In this document: positions 47,727 through 56,386 of the stretch, one piece after another | Position numbering within the stretch: position 1 is the stretch's first letter | Layout of the letters: every line of letters starts with the position of its first letter | Source: Marinomonas aquiplantarum | GTDB taxonomy: Bacteria > Pseudomonadota > Gammaproteobacteria > Pseudomonadales > Marinomonadaceae | Reading direction: 5' to 3' | NCBI RefSeq assembly: GCF_003314975.1 | Contig: NZ_QNRF01000008.1 | Coordinates: 1 to 64,000 of the forward strand | Length of the DNA: 64,000 nucleotides | Position numbers and translations under genes: made by a program | Notes under the pieces: generated by a model | Told to the model about the DNA's origin: nothing | The model's database searches: none | What the model saw: only the letters and a program-made list of their open reading frames with translations

Positions 47727-48022
47727 TGAGTATGCACAACCCCGCTCATCCGGGAGAGATCTTAAAAGAGCTCATTATTGAGCCGATGGAATTAACCATA
47801 ACGGATGTTTCTGAACATCTTAATATCAGCCGAAAGACATTATCTAAAGTATTAAATGGTAGAGGTGCTATAACGCCTGAAATGGCCTTACGCCTTGAGT
47901 TGGCTTTTAAAAAACCCTCAGCAGATCATTGGCTTAAATTACAAAATGCCTATGATTTGTGGTCAGTTAGAGAGCACAAAGTTACGTTAAATGTGCAGCC
48001 TTATGAGCTTCAATATGCATGA
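47726..48022 (+). CDS. higA: HigA-family antitoxin
   Basis: 98 residues. N-terminal HPGEILKELIIEPM, then a helix-turn-helix (TITDVSEHLNISRKTLSKVLNGRG) and the C-terminal ALRLELAFKKPSADHWLKLQNAYDLW. It binds HigB and represses the pair through the palindrome at 47421-47439. Confidence 0.93.
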   Translation: MSMHNPAHPGEILKELIIEPMELTITDVSEHLNISRKTLSKVLNGRGAITPEMALRLELAFKKPSADHWLKLQNAYDLWSVREHKVTLNVQPYELQYA

Positions 48023-48103
48023 GCTAGTCAAGGGATATAAGGCTAAGAGTAAATAGTTTGTTATTTTAAGGGGTGCAGATTTTAGACCCTAAGGTACGGT
48101 GTT

Positions 48104-48699
48104 ATGCAAGAAAAAGTTCAGATAGACGAAGATTCATTTTTGGAGCATTTAGGCCTTAAAGATCTAAAAAAATGGAGTTATAGGTCATTTATTAACATTT
48201 CAACTGATTGAATACTTGCATTCAGGAGCTGGTAATCCGATGCATATAGCTCGAGAGATTCATAGTTTAGATAGAGGTGGTGGCTTTAGTCGAACAAAGA
48301 AAGAAAGAAACTAAGTTTTCTAGCGGTAGGTTGAGAGGCTTTTCTCATAAGCATTACTTCAACGCAAGCCATATACCTATAAACATGCTCTTACACAATG
48401 TCGCTGGAAAAATTACAGACTCCCTTGTTCCAAGCAAAGGCTATGATCGTGCTTACCGAAGAATTATGGGTTTGGAATGTTCAAACGAGAAGAAAGCTTC
48501 GATGCTAACTAATTTGTTAACATCAGATGCTTATCAGCAAAGGAGTCGTTCAAAGAAGTTAACTGGAGATTGGATTATTTTTAAAGAATACAATCAACAG
48601 AACTACTATCTCTGTATTTCACCCCATCAAGAAAATACAGATGAGCTTTATATTACTTTAAAGGAATGGTACTCCTCAGTATGGTCTTTTCTGTTTTAA
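48104..48699 (+). pseudogene. Hypothetical gene broken by two frameshifts
   Basis: Three frames together make one plausible protein. Frame A starts at the ATG 48104 (MQEKVQIDEDSFLEHLGLKDLK). After an A7 run at about 48168-48174 the coding moves to a second frame (GHLLTFQLIEYLHSGAGNP, HIAREIHSLDRGGG). Near 48275 it moves again to the frame of RKKETKFSSGRLRGFSHKHYF, ending in WYSSVWSFLF at 48699. Each shift is explained by one extra base. I do not recognise the family. It follows higBA closely, where accessory cargo is common. Sequencing error or programmed shifting are less likely but possible. Confidence 0.55.
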
Positions 48700-48762
48700 A
48701 AAACGGTGTCATTTTCATGGTACCGGAACTGTATTTTTATTAGACCGTTTTACCGTTAAGTA

Positions 48763-50349
48763 CTAGGTCGCTGAAGAGTCTTTCTTCGGTCTAATTAATC
48801 CCAAACTTTCTTCCGCGAAGCCAGTACCTGCTTCGGTATAGAAGTTGAAGACATTGTCTATGCCTGCGGCGAGCAGTTCGTCACGTTCATCTTGGTAGCG
48901 GGCAATGGCGGCAATTTGTCCTTGATAGTTTGCTTTACGTAACTGAATTGCGATATTGGTACTGTCTTCAGCAATCGGCAACGCCAGCATGATGAGCTGA
49001 ATATCGGAAGTATCCAGTCGTTCCCATAAGTCGGCATCTTCACCATCTCCGTAAAAGACGTTTTCATTGGCTTCTTGCATGCGTTGAATACGAATCCGAT
49101 CTGCATCCATGCCTGCCACACCGCTTCCTACTAGGTTTTTGAGCGATTCAAACGCCCCACGTCCTACTCGCCCTAAGCCGACGATGAGTATTTGTGCGTC
49201 TTTGGGTTGACTAAAGACATCCACAGGCAAGCAGTCGGGGCTTTCAAATTGGCGAATCGCATCTTTATTTTTTCGATACAGTCGATGGGATTGGCGATAA
49301 ATGATACTGGTGATAACAAACGAAAAAGACACGGCCAGCGCCAAAATCACCAACCATTCTTTGTTCAACCAGCCATTGGAAACACTTAAGGCCACGACAA
49401 TCAGACCGAACTCGCTGTAATTCGATAAGATTAAAGCGGATAAAAACGATGTGCGTCCGCGCAACTTCAATTTTGTGAGTAAAGCAAAGAAGAGAGCAAA
49501 TTTGGCTAAAATCACCAAGGTGATGATGAGGCTGATGCCAATCATGCTCAGTGTGGGCAACGCAGTGAAACCAATGGAAAGAAAAAAGCCTATTAAAAAG
49601 AGATCTTTAAAGTTCATTAAAGACTTGTTCATTTCAGAGGCTTTAGCATGTGAAGCTAATAGAATGCCGAAGATTAATGCGCCTAGATCACCTTTGACAC
49701 CGACCAGATAGAATAACTCATAGCCACCCAAAGCAAGGAAAAGACCAGTTAATGGCAGCATCTCACCGTGACCCGCTTGGTCGACCAGCTTGTTGATCAA
49801 AGGGCGAACTAGAATTAGGCCGAATAGACCCAAGGCCCAAAGCGAAGGTATGTGTCCGGTGGCGGCCACCAGAAACACCACTGCGACTATGTCCTGCATA
49901 ACTAAAATGCCAAGTGCTAGCTGGCCGTGACGGGTTTTGAGTTCGCCGCTCTCTTCGAGCAGCTTCATCACACACACTGTACTCGAGAAACTCAAAGCAA
50001 ATCCGATTAAGGCTGCTGTCTGTAGGTTCAACAGGTCAAAAAATGGCATGCTCAGCATGGCAAAGAGCAGACCAAGGCCACCGAATAATATCGTCCACAC
50101 CCCCATATGACTTAATGTCGACGCCCAAACTTCACGCTTTAATAGGTCTTTTACGTGCAACTTAAGCCCGATGCTAAACAACATCAGAGTAATGCCCACA
50201 TTGGCGAGAGAATCCAGAATGCTACTTGGTTGAATGCCTAGATAATTGAGTAAGAAACCAGCCAATAGGAAACCAATCAAAGGTGGCAAATTGACCAGTT
50301 TCACCGCAAGCCCACAAACAAAAGCGAATAAAATCCAAATAAATTCCAT
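48763..50349 (-). CDS. CPA2-family cation:proton antiporter with TrkA-N domain (YbaL/Kef-like)
   Basis: 528 residues. About 12 membrane helices fill residues 1-370, with the Na+/H+ exchanger core and FSLSFSSTVCVMKLLEE. A cytosolic TrkA-N domain starts near 400 (ILIVGLGRVGRGAFESL), binding NAD(H). No C-terminal TrkA-C domain. It probably exchanges K+ or Na+ for H+; the ion is not set by sequence. Divergent from the sugar operon. Confidence 0.9.
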   Translation of the reverse strand: MEFIWILFAFVCGLAVKLVNLPPLIGFLLAGFLLNYLGIQPSSILDSLANVGITLMLFSIGLKLHVKDLLKREVWASTLSHMGVWTILFGGLGLLFAMLSMPFFDLLNLQTAALIGFALSFSSTVCVMKLLEESGELKTRHGQLALGILVMQDIVAVVFLVAATGHIPSLWALGLFGLILVRPLINKLVDQAGHGEMLPLTGLFLALGGYELFYLVGVKGDLGALIFGILLASHAKASEMNKSLMNFKDLFLIGFFLSIGFTALPTLSMIGISLIITLVILAKFALFFALLTKLKLRGRTSFLSALILSNYSEFGLIVVALSVSNGWLNKEWLVILALAVSFSFVITSIIYRQSHRLYRKNKDAIRQFESPDCLPVDVFSQPKDAQILIVGLGRVGRGAFESLKNLVGSGVAGMDADRIRIQRMQEANENVFYGDGEDADLWERLDTSDIQLIMLALPIAEDSTNIAIQLRKANYQGQIAAIARYQDERDELLAAGIDNVFNFYTEAGTGFAEESLGLIRPKKDSSAT

Positions 50350-50467
50350 ACATTCCTTCTAAATGAACGGCGTACCAAAAGGGGCTTACATCATACGAAA
50401 TTTGTTTACACTGCGCAGCTTTGAATTGCTGGCTTTTCGTGTATTTAGGGAAAAAACATATCAATTC

Positions 50468-50544
50468 TGGTATGTCTCTGATCATTATTTCTATTTGAAT
50501 GGTATGTCTAATTTACCTACGCTGCTGAGTAGGTTTTAAAACCT
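50468..50544 (+). promoter_or_regulatory. Candidate operator sites before the sugar operon
   Basis: TGGTATGTCT occurs twice, at 50468 and 50500, 32 bp apart or about three helical turns. A perfect 14-bp palindrome AGGTTTTAAAACCT follows at 50531-50544. TAGACA with a 17-bp gap to CTATAG lies just downstream, a possible promoter. The 284-bp gap also serves the divergent antiporter. Confidence 0.45.
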
Positions 50545-50633
50545 GATTGGCTAGACAAAATAATCATAATAACTCTATAGGCTAACTGAGCTTGCTTTCT
50601 GTCGAGCTTATTTGGCCGCAACAGGAGAAGCTA

Positions 50634-51695
50634 ATGAACTACCTAAAACAGACCATGATTGGATTGGCGTTTGGTGCGACGCTACTCAGCTCTGCCAGTA
50701 CCTTTGCCGCGAATGGCTACGTTGGTATCGCGATGCCAACGAAATCTTCCGCCCGCTGGATCACAGATGGCAACTCTATGGTTACCCTCTTCAAAGATGC
50801 AGGCTATAAAGTGGACCTGCAATACGCGGAAGATGAAATACCGAATCAACTTTCTCAAATTGAAAATATGATTGTCAAAGGCGTTGATGTCTTGGTCATC
50901 GCGGCGATTGATGGCACCACCTTATCGAATGCGTTAGAAAACGCTGATGCAGCAGGTATCAAGGTGATTTCCTATGATCGCCTGATCAAGAACAGTCCTT
51001 ATGTAAGTTATTACGCCACGTTTGATAATTTCAAAGTGGGTGTACTGCAAGCCAAGTCTTTGGTTAGTGGTATGGAAAAGCGTGGTAGTGGTCCATATAA
51101 CGTGGAATTGTTTGGTGGTTCTCCAGACGATAACAACGCTTACTTTTTTTACAACGGTGCGATGTCTGTGCTTCAGCCAATGATAGACGCAGGCAAGGTG
51201 AAAATTGTATCTGGTCAAATGGGAATGGATAAAGTAGGTACCTTGCGTTGGGATGGCGCGACCGCACAAGCACGCATGGATAATTTATTGTCAGCGCATT
51301 ATACCACGCAGCGTATTGATGGCATTTTATCGCCCTATGACGGCATTTCTATCGGCATTTTGTCTTCGCTCAAAGGCGTAGGTTATGGTTCTGGCGATAT
51401 GGTGATGCCGATCGTGACGGGACAAGATGCAGAAGTGCCATCGGTTAAGTCCATTGTTGCAGGTGAACAATATTCGACCATCTTTAAAGACACGCGTGAG
51501 TTGGCCAATGTAACTGTTGGCATGGTTCAAGCGGTATTAAGTGATACCAAGCCAGAAATCAATGATACCGAAACTTATGATAACGGCATTAAAGTTATAC
51601 CCAGCTATTTGCTGGAGCCTGTCACAGTGGACAAGTCTAACTGGCAAGATGTGCTGCTCGGCAGTGGTTATTACACTAAGTCTCAAGTCGAATAA
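50634..51695 (+). CDS. chvE: Sugar ABC transporter periplasmic binding protein (ChvE-like)
   Basis: 353 residues from the ATG at 50634, with AGGAGAAG before it. Signal peptide cut near STFAAN. The mature protein is a periplasmic sugar binder of the ChvE/XylF type: [39 protein letters not shown], and [16 protein letters not shown] in the C-terminal lobe. ChvE binds several aldoses including arabinose, galactose and xylose. First gene of the pentose operon. Confidence 0.92.
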   Translation: MNYLKQTMIGLAFGATLLSSASTFAANGYVGIAMPTKSSARWITDGNSMVTLFKDAGYKVDLQYAEDEIPNQLSQIENMIVKGVDVLVIAAIDGTTLSNALENADAAGIKVISYDRLIKNSPYVSYYATFDNFKVGVLQAKSLVSGMEKRGSGPYNVELFGGSPDDNNAYFFYNGAMSVLQPMIDAGKVKIVSGQMGMDKVGTLRWDGATAQARMDNLLSAHYTTQRIDGILSPYDGISIGILSSLKGVGYGSGDMVMPIVTGQDAEVPSVKSIVAGEQYSTIFKDTRELANVTVGMVQAVLSDTKPEINDTETYDNGIKVIPSYLLEPVTVDKSNWQDVLLGSGYYTKSQVE

Positions 51696-51714
51696 CTGGC
51701 TCGAAGACACGGTT

Positions 51715-51768
51715 AACCAATGCCTTATAGTACTGAATCAAGAGGTCTAGCTTGGTCGGGCATTGGTT
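51715..51768 (+). other. Intercistronic stem-loop after binding-protein gene
   Basis: AACCAATGCC (51715-51724) and GGCATTGGTT (51759-51768) are perfect 10-bp arms around 34 nt. No T run follows. Such structures after a binding-protein gene often keep its mRNA end stable and lower downstream expression. The 189-bp gap to gguA holds nothing else I can support. Confidence 0.65.
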
Positions 51769-51884
51769 GGCGTGTGACTTAGTACAAAGTGTTTCTATTG
51801 TCCTAATTAACAATAATAACGAAGCGGATGCGTTGCTAGCGAAAGCTTTTTTGCGAATAACGCGTCCAGCTGATGGGATGTTTT

Positions 51885-53423
51885 ATGGAAAATATCATTT
51901 TGGAAATGCGCGGCATTACCAAGACCTTTCCTGGCGTAAAAGCTCTCGACTCAGTGAACCTGAAAGTACGTGAAGGCGAAATTCACGCCTTGGTAGGGGA
52001 GAATGGTGCAGGCAAATCGACGCTGATGAAAGTGCTGAGTGGCGTATATCCATACGGAAGTTATGACGGCGACATTCTGTTTAACAATGAGACCGCTCGG
52101 TTTTCAGGGATAACGGACAGCGAAGAGAAAGGCATTATTATCATTCATCAAGAGTTGGCTTTGGTGCCGCTGTTGTCGATTGCTGAGAATTTATTTTTAG
52201 GCAATGAGAATCTTGATAACGGCGTGATTAACTGGCCGAAAACCTATGCCCGAACCCTAGCGCTACTAGAAAAAGTCGGATTAAAAGAGTCTCCTTCCAC
52301 CTTGCTTGGTCAATTAGGTGTGGGCAAACAGCAATTAGTTGAGATCGCTAAGGCATTGGCTAAGGATGTGAAATTGCTGATTTTGGATGAGCCCACATCA
52401 GCATTGCAAGAAAACGACAGTGCCAAGCTATTGGACCTATTGTTGGAATTCAAAGCGCAAGGTATCTCTTCCATTCTAATTACCCACAAACTCAATGAAA
52501 TCAGTCGGGTTGCTGACAGCATTACGGTGATTCGTGATGGTCAGTCAGTATCCACCTTAGATTGTCATGCTCAGGCCATTAGTGAAGAGGATATTATTCG
52601 CGACATGGTAGGCCGAGACATGGCGCATCGCTATCCCACCCGAGACAAAGCGTCCGATGACAGCCATCCCGGCAAAATGCTGATGGCAGTAGAGGCTTGG
52701 AATGTTTGGCATCCAGACGCGTTAGATCGACAGATTATCCATGATATTAGTTTTCATGTTCGTGCCGGTGAAGTGGTTGGTATTGCTGGGTTAATGGGTT
52801 CAGGTCGTACAGAGTTAGCAATGAGTTTGTTTGGTCAGAGCTACGGTAAAAATATCCAAGGGGAAGTGACATTACGAGGTGACATTGCGGACTTATCGAC
52901 GGTGCCCAATGCCATAAAAAGTGGTTTGGCGTATGTGACTGAAGACCGCAAAGAGCTTGGCTTGATTTTAGAGGAAACCATTCAAATTAACACCACGTTG
53001 GCGAATCTGAATGGCGTTTCTTCACGGGGTGTCATTGATGAAAACATAGAGCGTCAAGTGTCAGAAGACTACCGAAAAGCCTTGAATATTCGAACCCCTA
53101 GTGTGTTTCAAAAAGTCATGAATTTATCCGGTGGTAATCAGCAAAAAGTGGTGTTGAGCAAATGGCTGTACTCACAACCTGATGTCCTCATTCTGGATGA
53201 ACCGACTCGTGGCATCGATGTCGGTGCCAAATTTGAAATCTATAGCATCATCAATCAGCTGGCCGATGATGGCAAAGGCGTGGTGATGATTTCTTCCGAG
53301 ATGCCAGAGTTGCTTGGCATGTGTGATCGTATTTATGTGATGAACGAAGGCCGTTTTGTGGGTGAGTTAGAGCAAGCCGATGCCAGCCAAGAAAAAATCA
53401 TGTCAATGATAGTGAAAGCGTAA
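51885..53423 (+). CDS. gguA: Sugar ABC transporter ATP-binding protein (GguA/MmsA)
   Basis: 512 residues from the ATG at 51885; an ATG four codons earlier is also open. Two tandem ATPase domains as in all sugar importers of this class. First Walker A GENGAGKS at 38-45 with the [15 protein letters not shown] signature. Second domain has the altered GLMGSGRTE loop and a full [32 protein letters not shown]. It powers uptake of the ChvE-bound sugar. Confidence 0.95.
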   Translation: MENIILEMRGITKTFPGVKALDSVNLKVREGEIHALVGENGAGKSTLMKVLSGVYPYGSYDGDILFNNETARFSGITDSEEKGIIIIHQELALVPLLSIAENLFLGNENLDNGVINWPKTYARTLALLEKVGLKESPSTLLGQLGVGKQQLVEIAKALAKDVKLLILDEPTSALQENDSAKLLDLLLEFKAQGISSILITHKLNEISRVADSITVIRDGQSVSTLDCHAQAISEEDIIRDMVGRDMAHRYPTRDKASDDSHPGKMLMAVEAWNVWHPDALDRQIIHDISFHVRAGEVVGIAGLMGSGRTELAMSLFGQSYGKNIQGEVTLRGDIADLSTVPNAIKSGLAYVTEDRKELGLILEETIQINTTLANLNGVSSRGVIDENIERQVSEDYRKALNIRTPSVFQKVMNLSGGNQQKVVLSKWLYSQPDVLILDEPTRGIDVGAKFEIYSIINQLADDGKGVVMISSEMPELLGMCDRIYVMNEGRFVGELEQADASQEKIMSMIVKA

Positions 53424-53437
53424 CAGGAGCAAGAACC

Positions 53438-54640
53438 ATGACAACAACAAAAGAAACGACTTCGTCGGTGCAAGCGGCACCTTCTGTTACTCATTATTTA
53501 AAAACACATGTGCGAGATTATGGGATGTTAATTGCGCTCGTGGTGATCATGGCGATGTTTGAGTTTTTAACCGATGGCACCTTGATGCGGCCGGTGAACT
53601 TAACCAATTTATTTCTACAAAATAGTTACATCATCATTATGGCCATTGGCATGTTATTGGTGATTGTGGCGGGTCATATTGATCTGTCTGTGGGGTCGGT
53701 TGTTGGGTTCATTGGCGCATTGGCGGCGGTCATGTCGGTCAATTACGGCTTGCCAACCGTGGTTGTGGTGCCTGTTTGTCTTTTGGTTGGGCTCATTATT
53801 GGCGGCTTACAGGGGTATTGGATTGCCTATTGGAAGATTCCCGCTTTCATTGTCACTTTGGCGGGTATGTTGGTGTTTCGTGGGTTGACCCTAGCTTTAT
53901 TGGAAGGGCAATCGGTGGGACCTTTTCCGAAGAGCTTTCAGCTATTGAGTACTGGCTTCATTCCTGATGTGTTTGGAATCGGTCGCCCCAATGTGACGGC
54001 CTTAGTGCTTGGTATTTTAGCGGCCAGTGCCATTGTGTTTTTGGCCGCACGTAGCCGTGCTCAATCTTTAAAGTATGGCATTCAAGACGAGCCGTTTTCG
54101 TTTTTCCTAGTTAAGAATGCCTTAATTGCTGTGGCGATTATCTATTTGTCGTACTTACTGAGCACTTATCGTGGACTGCCAAATGTGTTGATCACTATGG
54201 CGGTTCTAATCGCCATTTATACCTTCGTCACCAACAGCACAACCATTGGGCGTCGTATTTATGCCCTAGGCGGTAATGTGAAGGCGGCCAAACTGTCGGG
54301 TATTAATACTGAGCGTCTGACCTTTTTGACCTTTGCCAATATGGGGATGTTGGCGGCGCTGGCTGGGCTTATTTTTGCGGCACGCCTGAATACTGCAACG
54401 CCAAAGGCCGGTTTTGCCTTTGAGTTAGATGTCATTGCTGCCGTCTTCATTGGTGGCGCCTCAATGACGGGGGGCGTGGGTAAAGTGATTGGTGCTGTGA
54501 TTGGTGCCTTTATCATGGGGGTCATGAATAACGGCATGTCTATTTTGGGGATAGGCATTGATTGGCAGCAAGTCATTAAAGGTTTGGTCTTGCTCGCGGC
54601 AGTGGTCTTTGACGTCTACAACAAACAAAAAGCACGCTAA
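53438..54640 (+). CDS. gguB: Sugar ABC transporter permease (GguB/MmsB)
   Basis: 400 residues, longer than the usual RbsC type as expected of GguB. About ten membrane helices, with MAIGMLLVIVAGHIDLSVGSV and the ATPase-contact region GGNVKAAKLSGINTERLTF. It forms the channel for ChvE and GguA. CAGGAG upstream, 14 nt after gguA. Confidence 0.94.
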   Translation: MTTTKETTSSVQAAPSVTHYLKTHVRDYGMLIALVVIMAMFEFLTDGTLMRPVNLTNLFLQNSYIIIMAIGMLLVIVAGHIDLSVGSVVGFIGALAAVMSVNYGLPTVVVVPVCLLVGLIIGGLQGYWIAYWKIPAFIVTLAGMLVFRGLTLALLEGQSVGPFPKSFQLLSTGFIPDVFGIGRPNVTALVLGILAASAIVFLAARSRAQSLKYGIQDEPFSFFLVKNALIAVAIIYLSYLLSTYRGLPNVLITMAVLIAIYTFVTNSTTIGRRIYALGGNVKAAKLSGINTERLTFLTFANMGMLAALAGLIFAARLNTATPKAGFAFELDVIAAVFIGGASMTGGVGKVIGAVIGAFIMGVMNNGMSILGIGIDWQQVIKGLVLLAAVVFDVYNKQKAR

Positions 54641-54650
54641 GGAGTCAATT

Positions 54651-55619
54651 ATGTTGTTTTTATCGCAAATAAAACAAGGTGGCGTGGTGTGTCGTGAAGG
54701 GCAGGAAGCGCGTCTCGTCAAGCACGCTTTGAGTGTGTACGAGTTGGCGCAGGAAGCCATTAAACAGAACGTCACATTGGCATCCGTGATTAAACAGCAC
54801 GGGCTGGGTGAGCACGTGGATTTAGCCGAATTGGGACAGAGTAACCAGCTTGATTGCCCTGTACGTCATCCGGATCCGGCACACATGTATTTGACGGGAA
54901 CCGGTCTAACGCATTTAGGTTCGGCCTCCACTCGTAACGCCATGCATGCGAAAAGTGAAGAGCTAACGGACTCGATGAAGATTTTTCAAATGGGCGTAGA
55001 AGGGGGCAAACCCACAGAAGGTCAAGAAGGTGTTCAGCCTGAATGGTTTTATAAAGGTAATGGGGCGGGTGTGATGGCACCCGGAGAGGCGATACCGTCG
55101 CCTTCTTTTGCCTTGGATGGAGGGGAAGAACCTGAAATCGCGGGCTTTTACCTCATTGGTGAGGATGGGAAAGTGCATCGACTCGGCTATACATTGGCCA
55201 ATGAGTTTTCGGATCATGTGACGGAGCGTCAGAATTATCTCTATTTAGCGCATTCAAAATTACGCCCAGCGGCGTTTGGTCCAGAGTTGTTGGTTGGTGA
55301 GCTACCCAAGTACATTGAAGGGCATTCTCGAATAGAGCGAGGTGAAACCATCCTTTGGGAAAAGGGTTTTGTGTCGGGTGAAGACAATATGTCGCACACC
55401 TTTAAGAACCTTGAACATCATCATTTTAAGTATGCCATTTTCCGTCAGCCAGGGGATCTGCACGTGCATATGTTTGGCACGGCGACCCTATCTTTTGCGG
55501 ATGGCATTCAAGCTCGCGAAGGGGATGTCTTTGAGATTGTCTCGCCGACCTTCGGTTTGCCATTGCGTAATACGTTCTCTGAGGCCACGCCATTATCGAC
55601 AGAAGTGAGTGCTTTATGA
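54651..55619 (+). CDS. gguC: GguC/AraD1-family protein (FAH superfamily), probable sugar-acid dehydratase
   Basis: 322 residues from the ATG at 54651 (AAGGAGT upstream). N-terminus FLSQIKQGGVVCREGQEARLVKHA; the core has PEWFYKGNGAGVM and GLPLRNTFSEAT, with acidic ligands in a FAH-like barrel (GEEPEIAGFYL, EHHHFKYAIF). GguC sits with chvE-gguAB in Agrobacterium. AraD1 members are thought to act on 2-keto-3-deoxy-arabonate, giving alpha-ketoglutarate semialdehyde. The operon, with a dehydratase and a semialdehyde dehydrogenase but no other candidate for that step, supports this. Stop overlaps the next start (ATGA). Confidence 0.85.
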   Translation: MLFLSQIKQGGVVCREGQEARLVKHALSVYELAQEAIKQNVTLASVIKQHGLGEHVDLAELGQSNQLDCPVRHPDPAHMYLTGTGLTHLGSASTRNAMHAKSEELTDSMKIFQMGVEGGKPTEGQEGVQPEWFYKGNGAGVMAPGEAIPSPSFALDGGEEPEIAGFYLIGEDGKVHRLGYTLANEFSDHVTERQNYLYLAHSKLRPAAFGPELLVGELPKYIEGHSRIERGETILWEKGFVSGEDNMSHTFKNLEHHHFKYAIFRQPGDLHVHMFGTATLSFADGIQAREGDVFEIVSPTFGLPLRNTFSEATPLSTEVSAL

Positions 55620-56386
55620 ATAGGCTACAGAGTGCCATTTACCCAGATTTAAAAGACCGTTCCGTGTTTGTTTCGGGTGGCGCGACGGGCATCGGCGCGG
55701 CGATTGTGGAAGCCTATGCAAAACAAGGGGCAAAAACAGCGTTTGTGGATTTGGATGAAAAAGCGGGATGTCAGCTGGCAGAGCGCTTGTTGAAGGACGG
55801 TCACAGTGTGCGCTTTGAAGTATGTGACATTACTAATATCAAAGATTATCAGAGCAAAATTCGCAATGCAGCAGACGCCTTCGGACCTATTAGTATTTTA
55901 CTTAATAATGCGGCCAATGATGTTCGTCACTCTTTAGCGTCGCTGACGGAAGAGCGTTTTGACGAATTGGTGGGGGTAAACATAAAGCATGCCATGTTTG
56001 CGGCTCAAACCGTCGCCCCCATGATGAAAGAGCTTGGCGGGGGTTCTATTGTCAATTTTGGTTCTGTTGGTTGGATGATGGCCACCGCAGGGTATCCAAC
56101 CTATGGCACGAGTAAGGCCGCCATGCATGGGTTAACTCGCTCATTAGCTCGTGACCTTGGCGCCGCTGGTATTCGCGTCAATACCTTGGTTCCGGGTTGG
56201 GTGATGACGGAAAAGCAGCTGCGTTTGTGGGTGGACGATGCGGCCGAAGAAAAGATCAAGCAAAGCCAATGTTTGGCTGGCAAGGTGTTACCAGAGCATG
56301 TGGCGAATATGGCGCTATTTTTGGGGTCGAATGCGGCTGTCATGTGCTCGGCGCAGAATTTCATTGTTGATGGAGGTTGGGTATGA
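55616..56386 (+). CDS. SDR-family sugar 1-dehydrogenase
   Basis: 256 residues. NAD(P) loop GGATGIG at 21-27, NNAAND at 97-102, and the catalytic set S150, Y163, K167 (YGTSK). VPGWVMTEKQLRLWVDDAA near 190 resembles aldose dehydrogenases of the L-arabinose/D-xylose/galactose group. It probably oxidises the imported aldose to its lactone. No lactonase gene is in the operon; the lactone may open on its own or by an enzyme elsewhere. Overlaps both neighbours by four bases. Confidence 0.88.
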   Translation: MNRLQSAIYPDLKDRSVFVSGGATGIGAAIVEAYAKQGAKTAFVDLDEKAGCQLAERLLKDGHSVRFEVCDITNIKDYQSKIRNAADAFGPISILLNNAANDVRHSLASLTEERFDELVGVNIKHAMFAAQTVAPMMKELGGGSIVNFGSVGWMMATAGYPTYGTSKAAMHGLTRSLARDLGAAGIRVNTLVPGWVMTEKQLRLWVDDAAEEKIKQSQCLAGKVLPEHVANMALFLGSNAAVMCSAQNFIVDGGWV

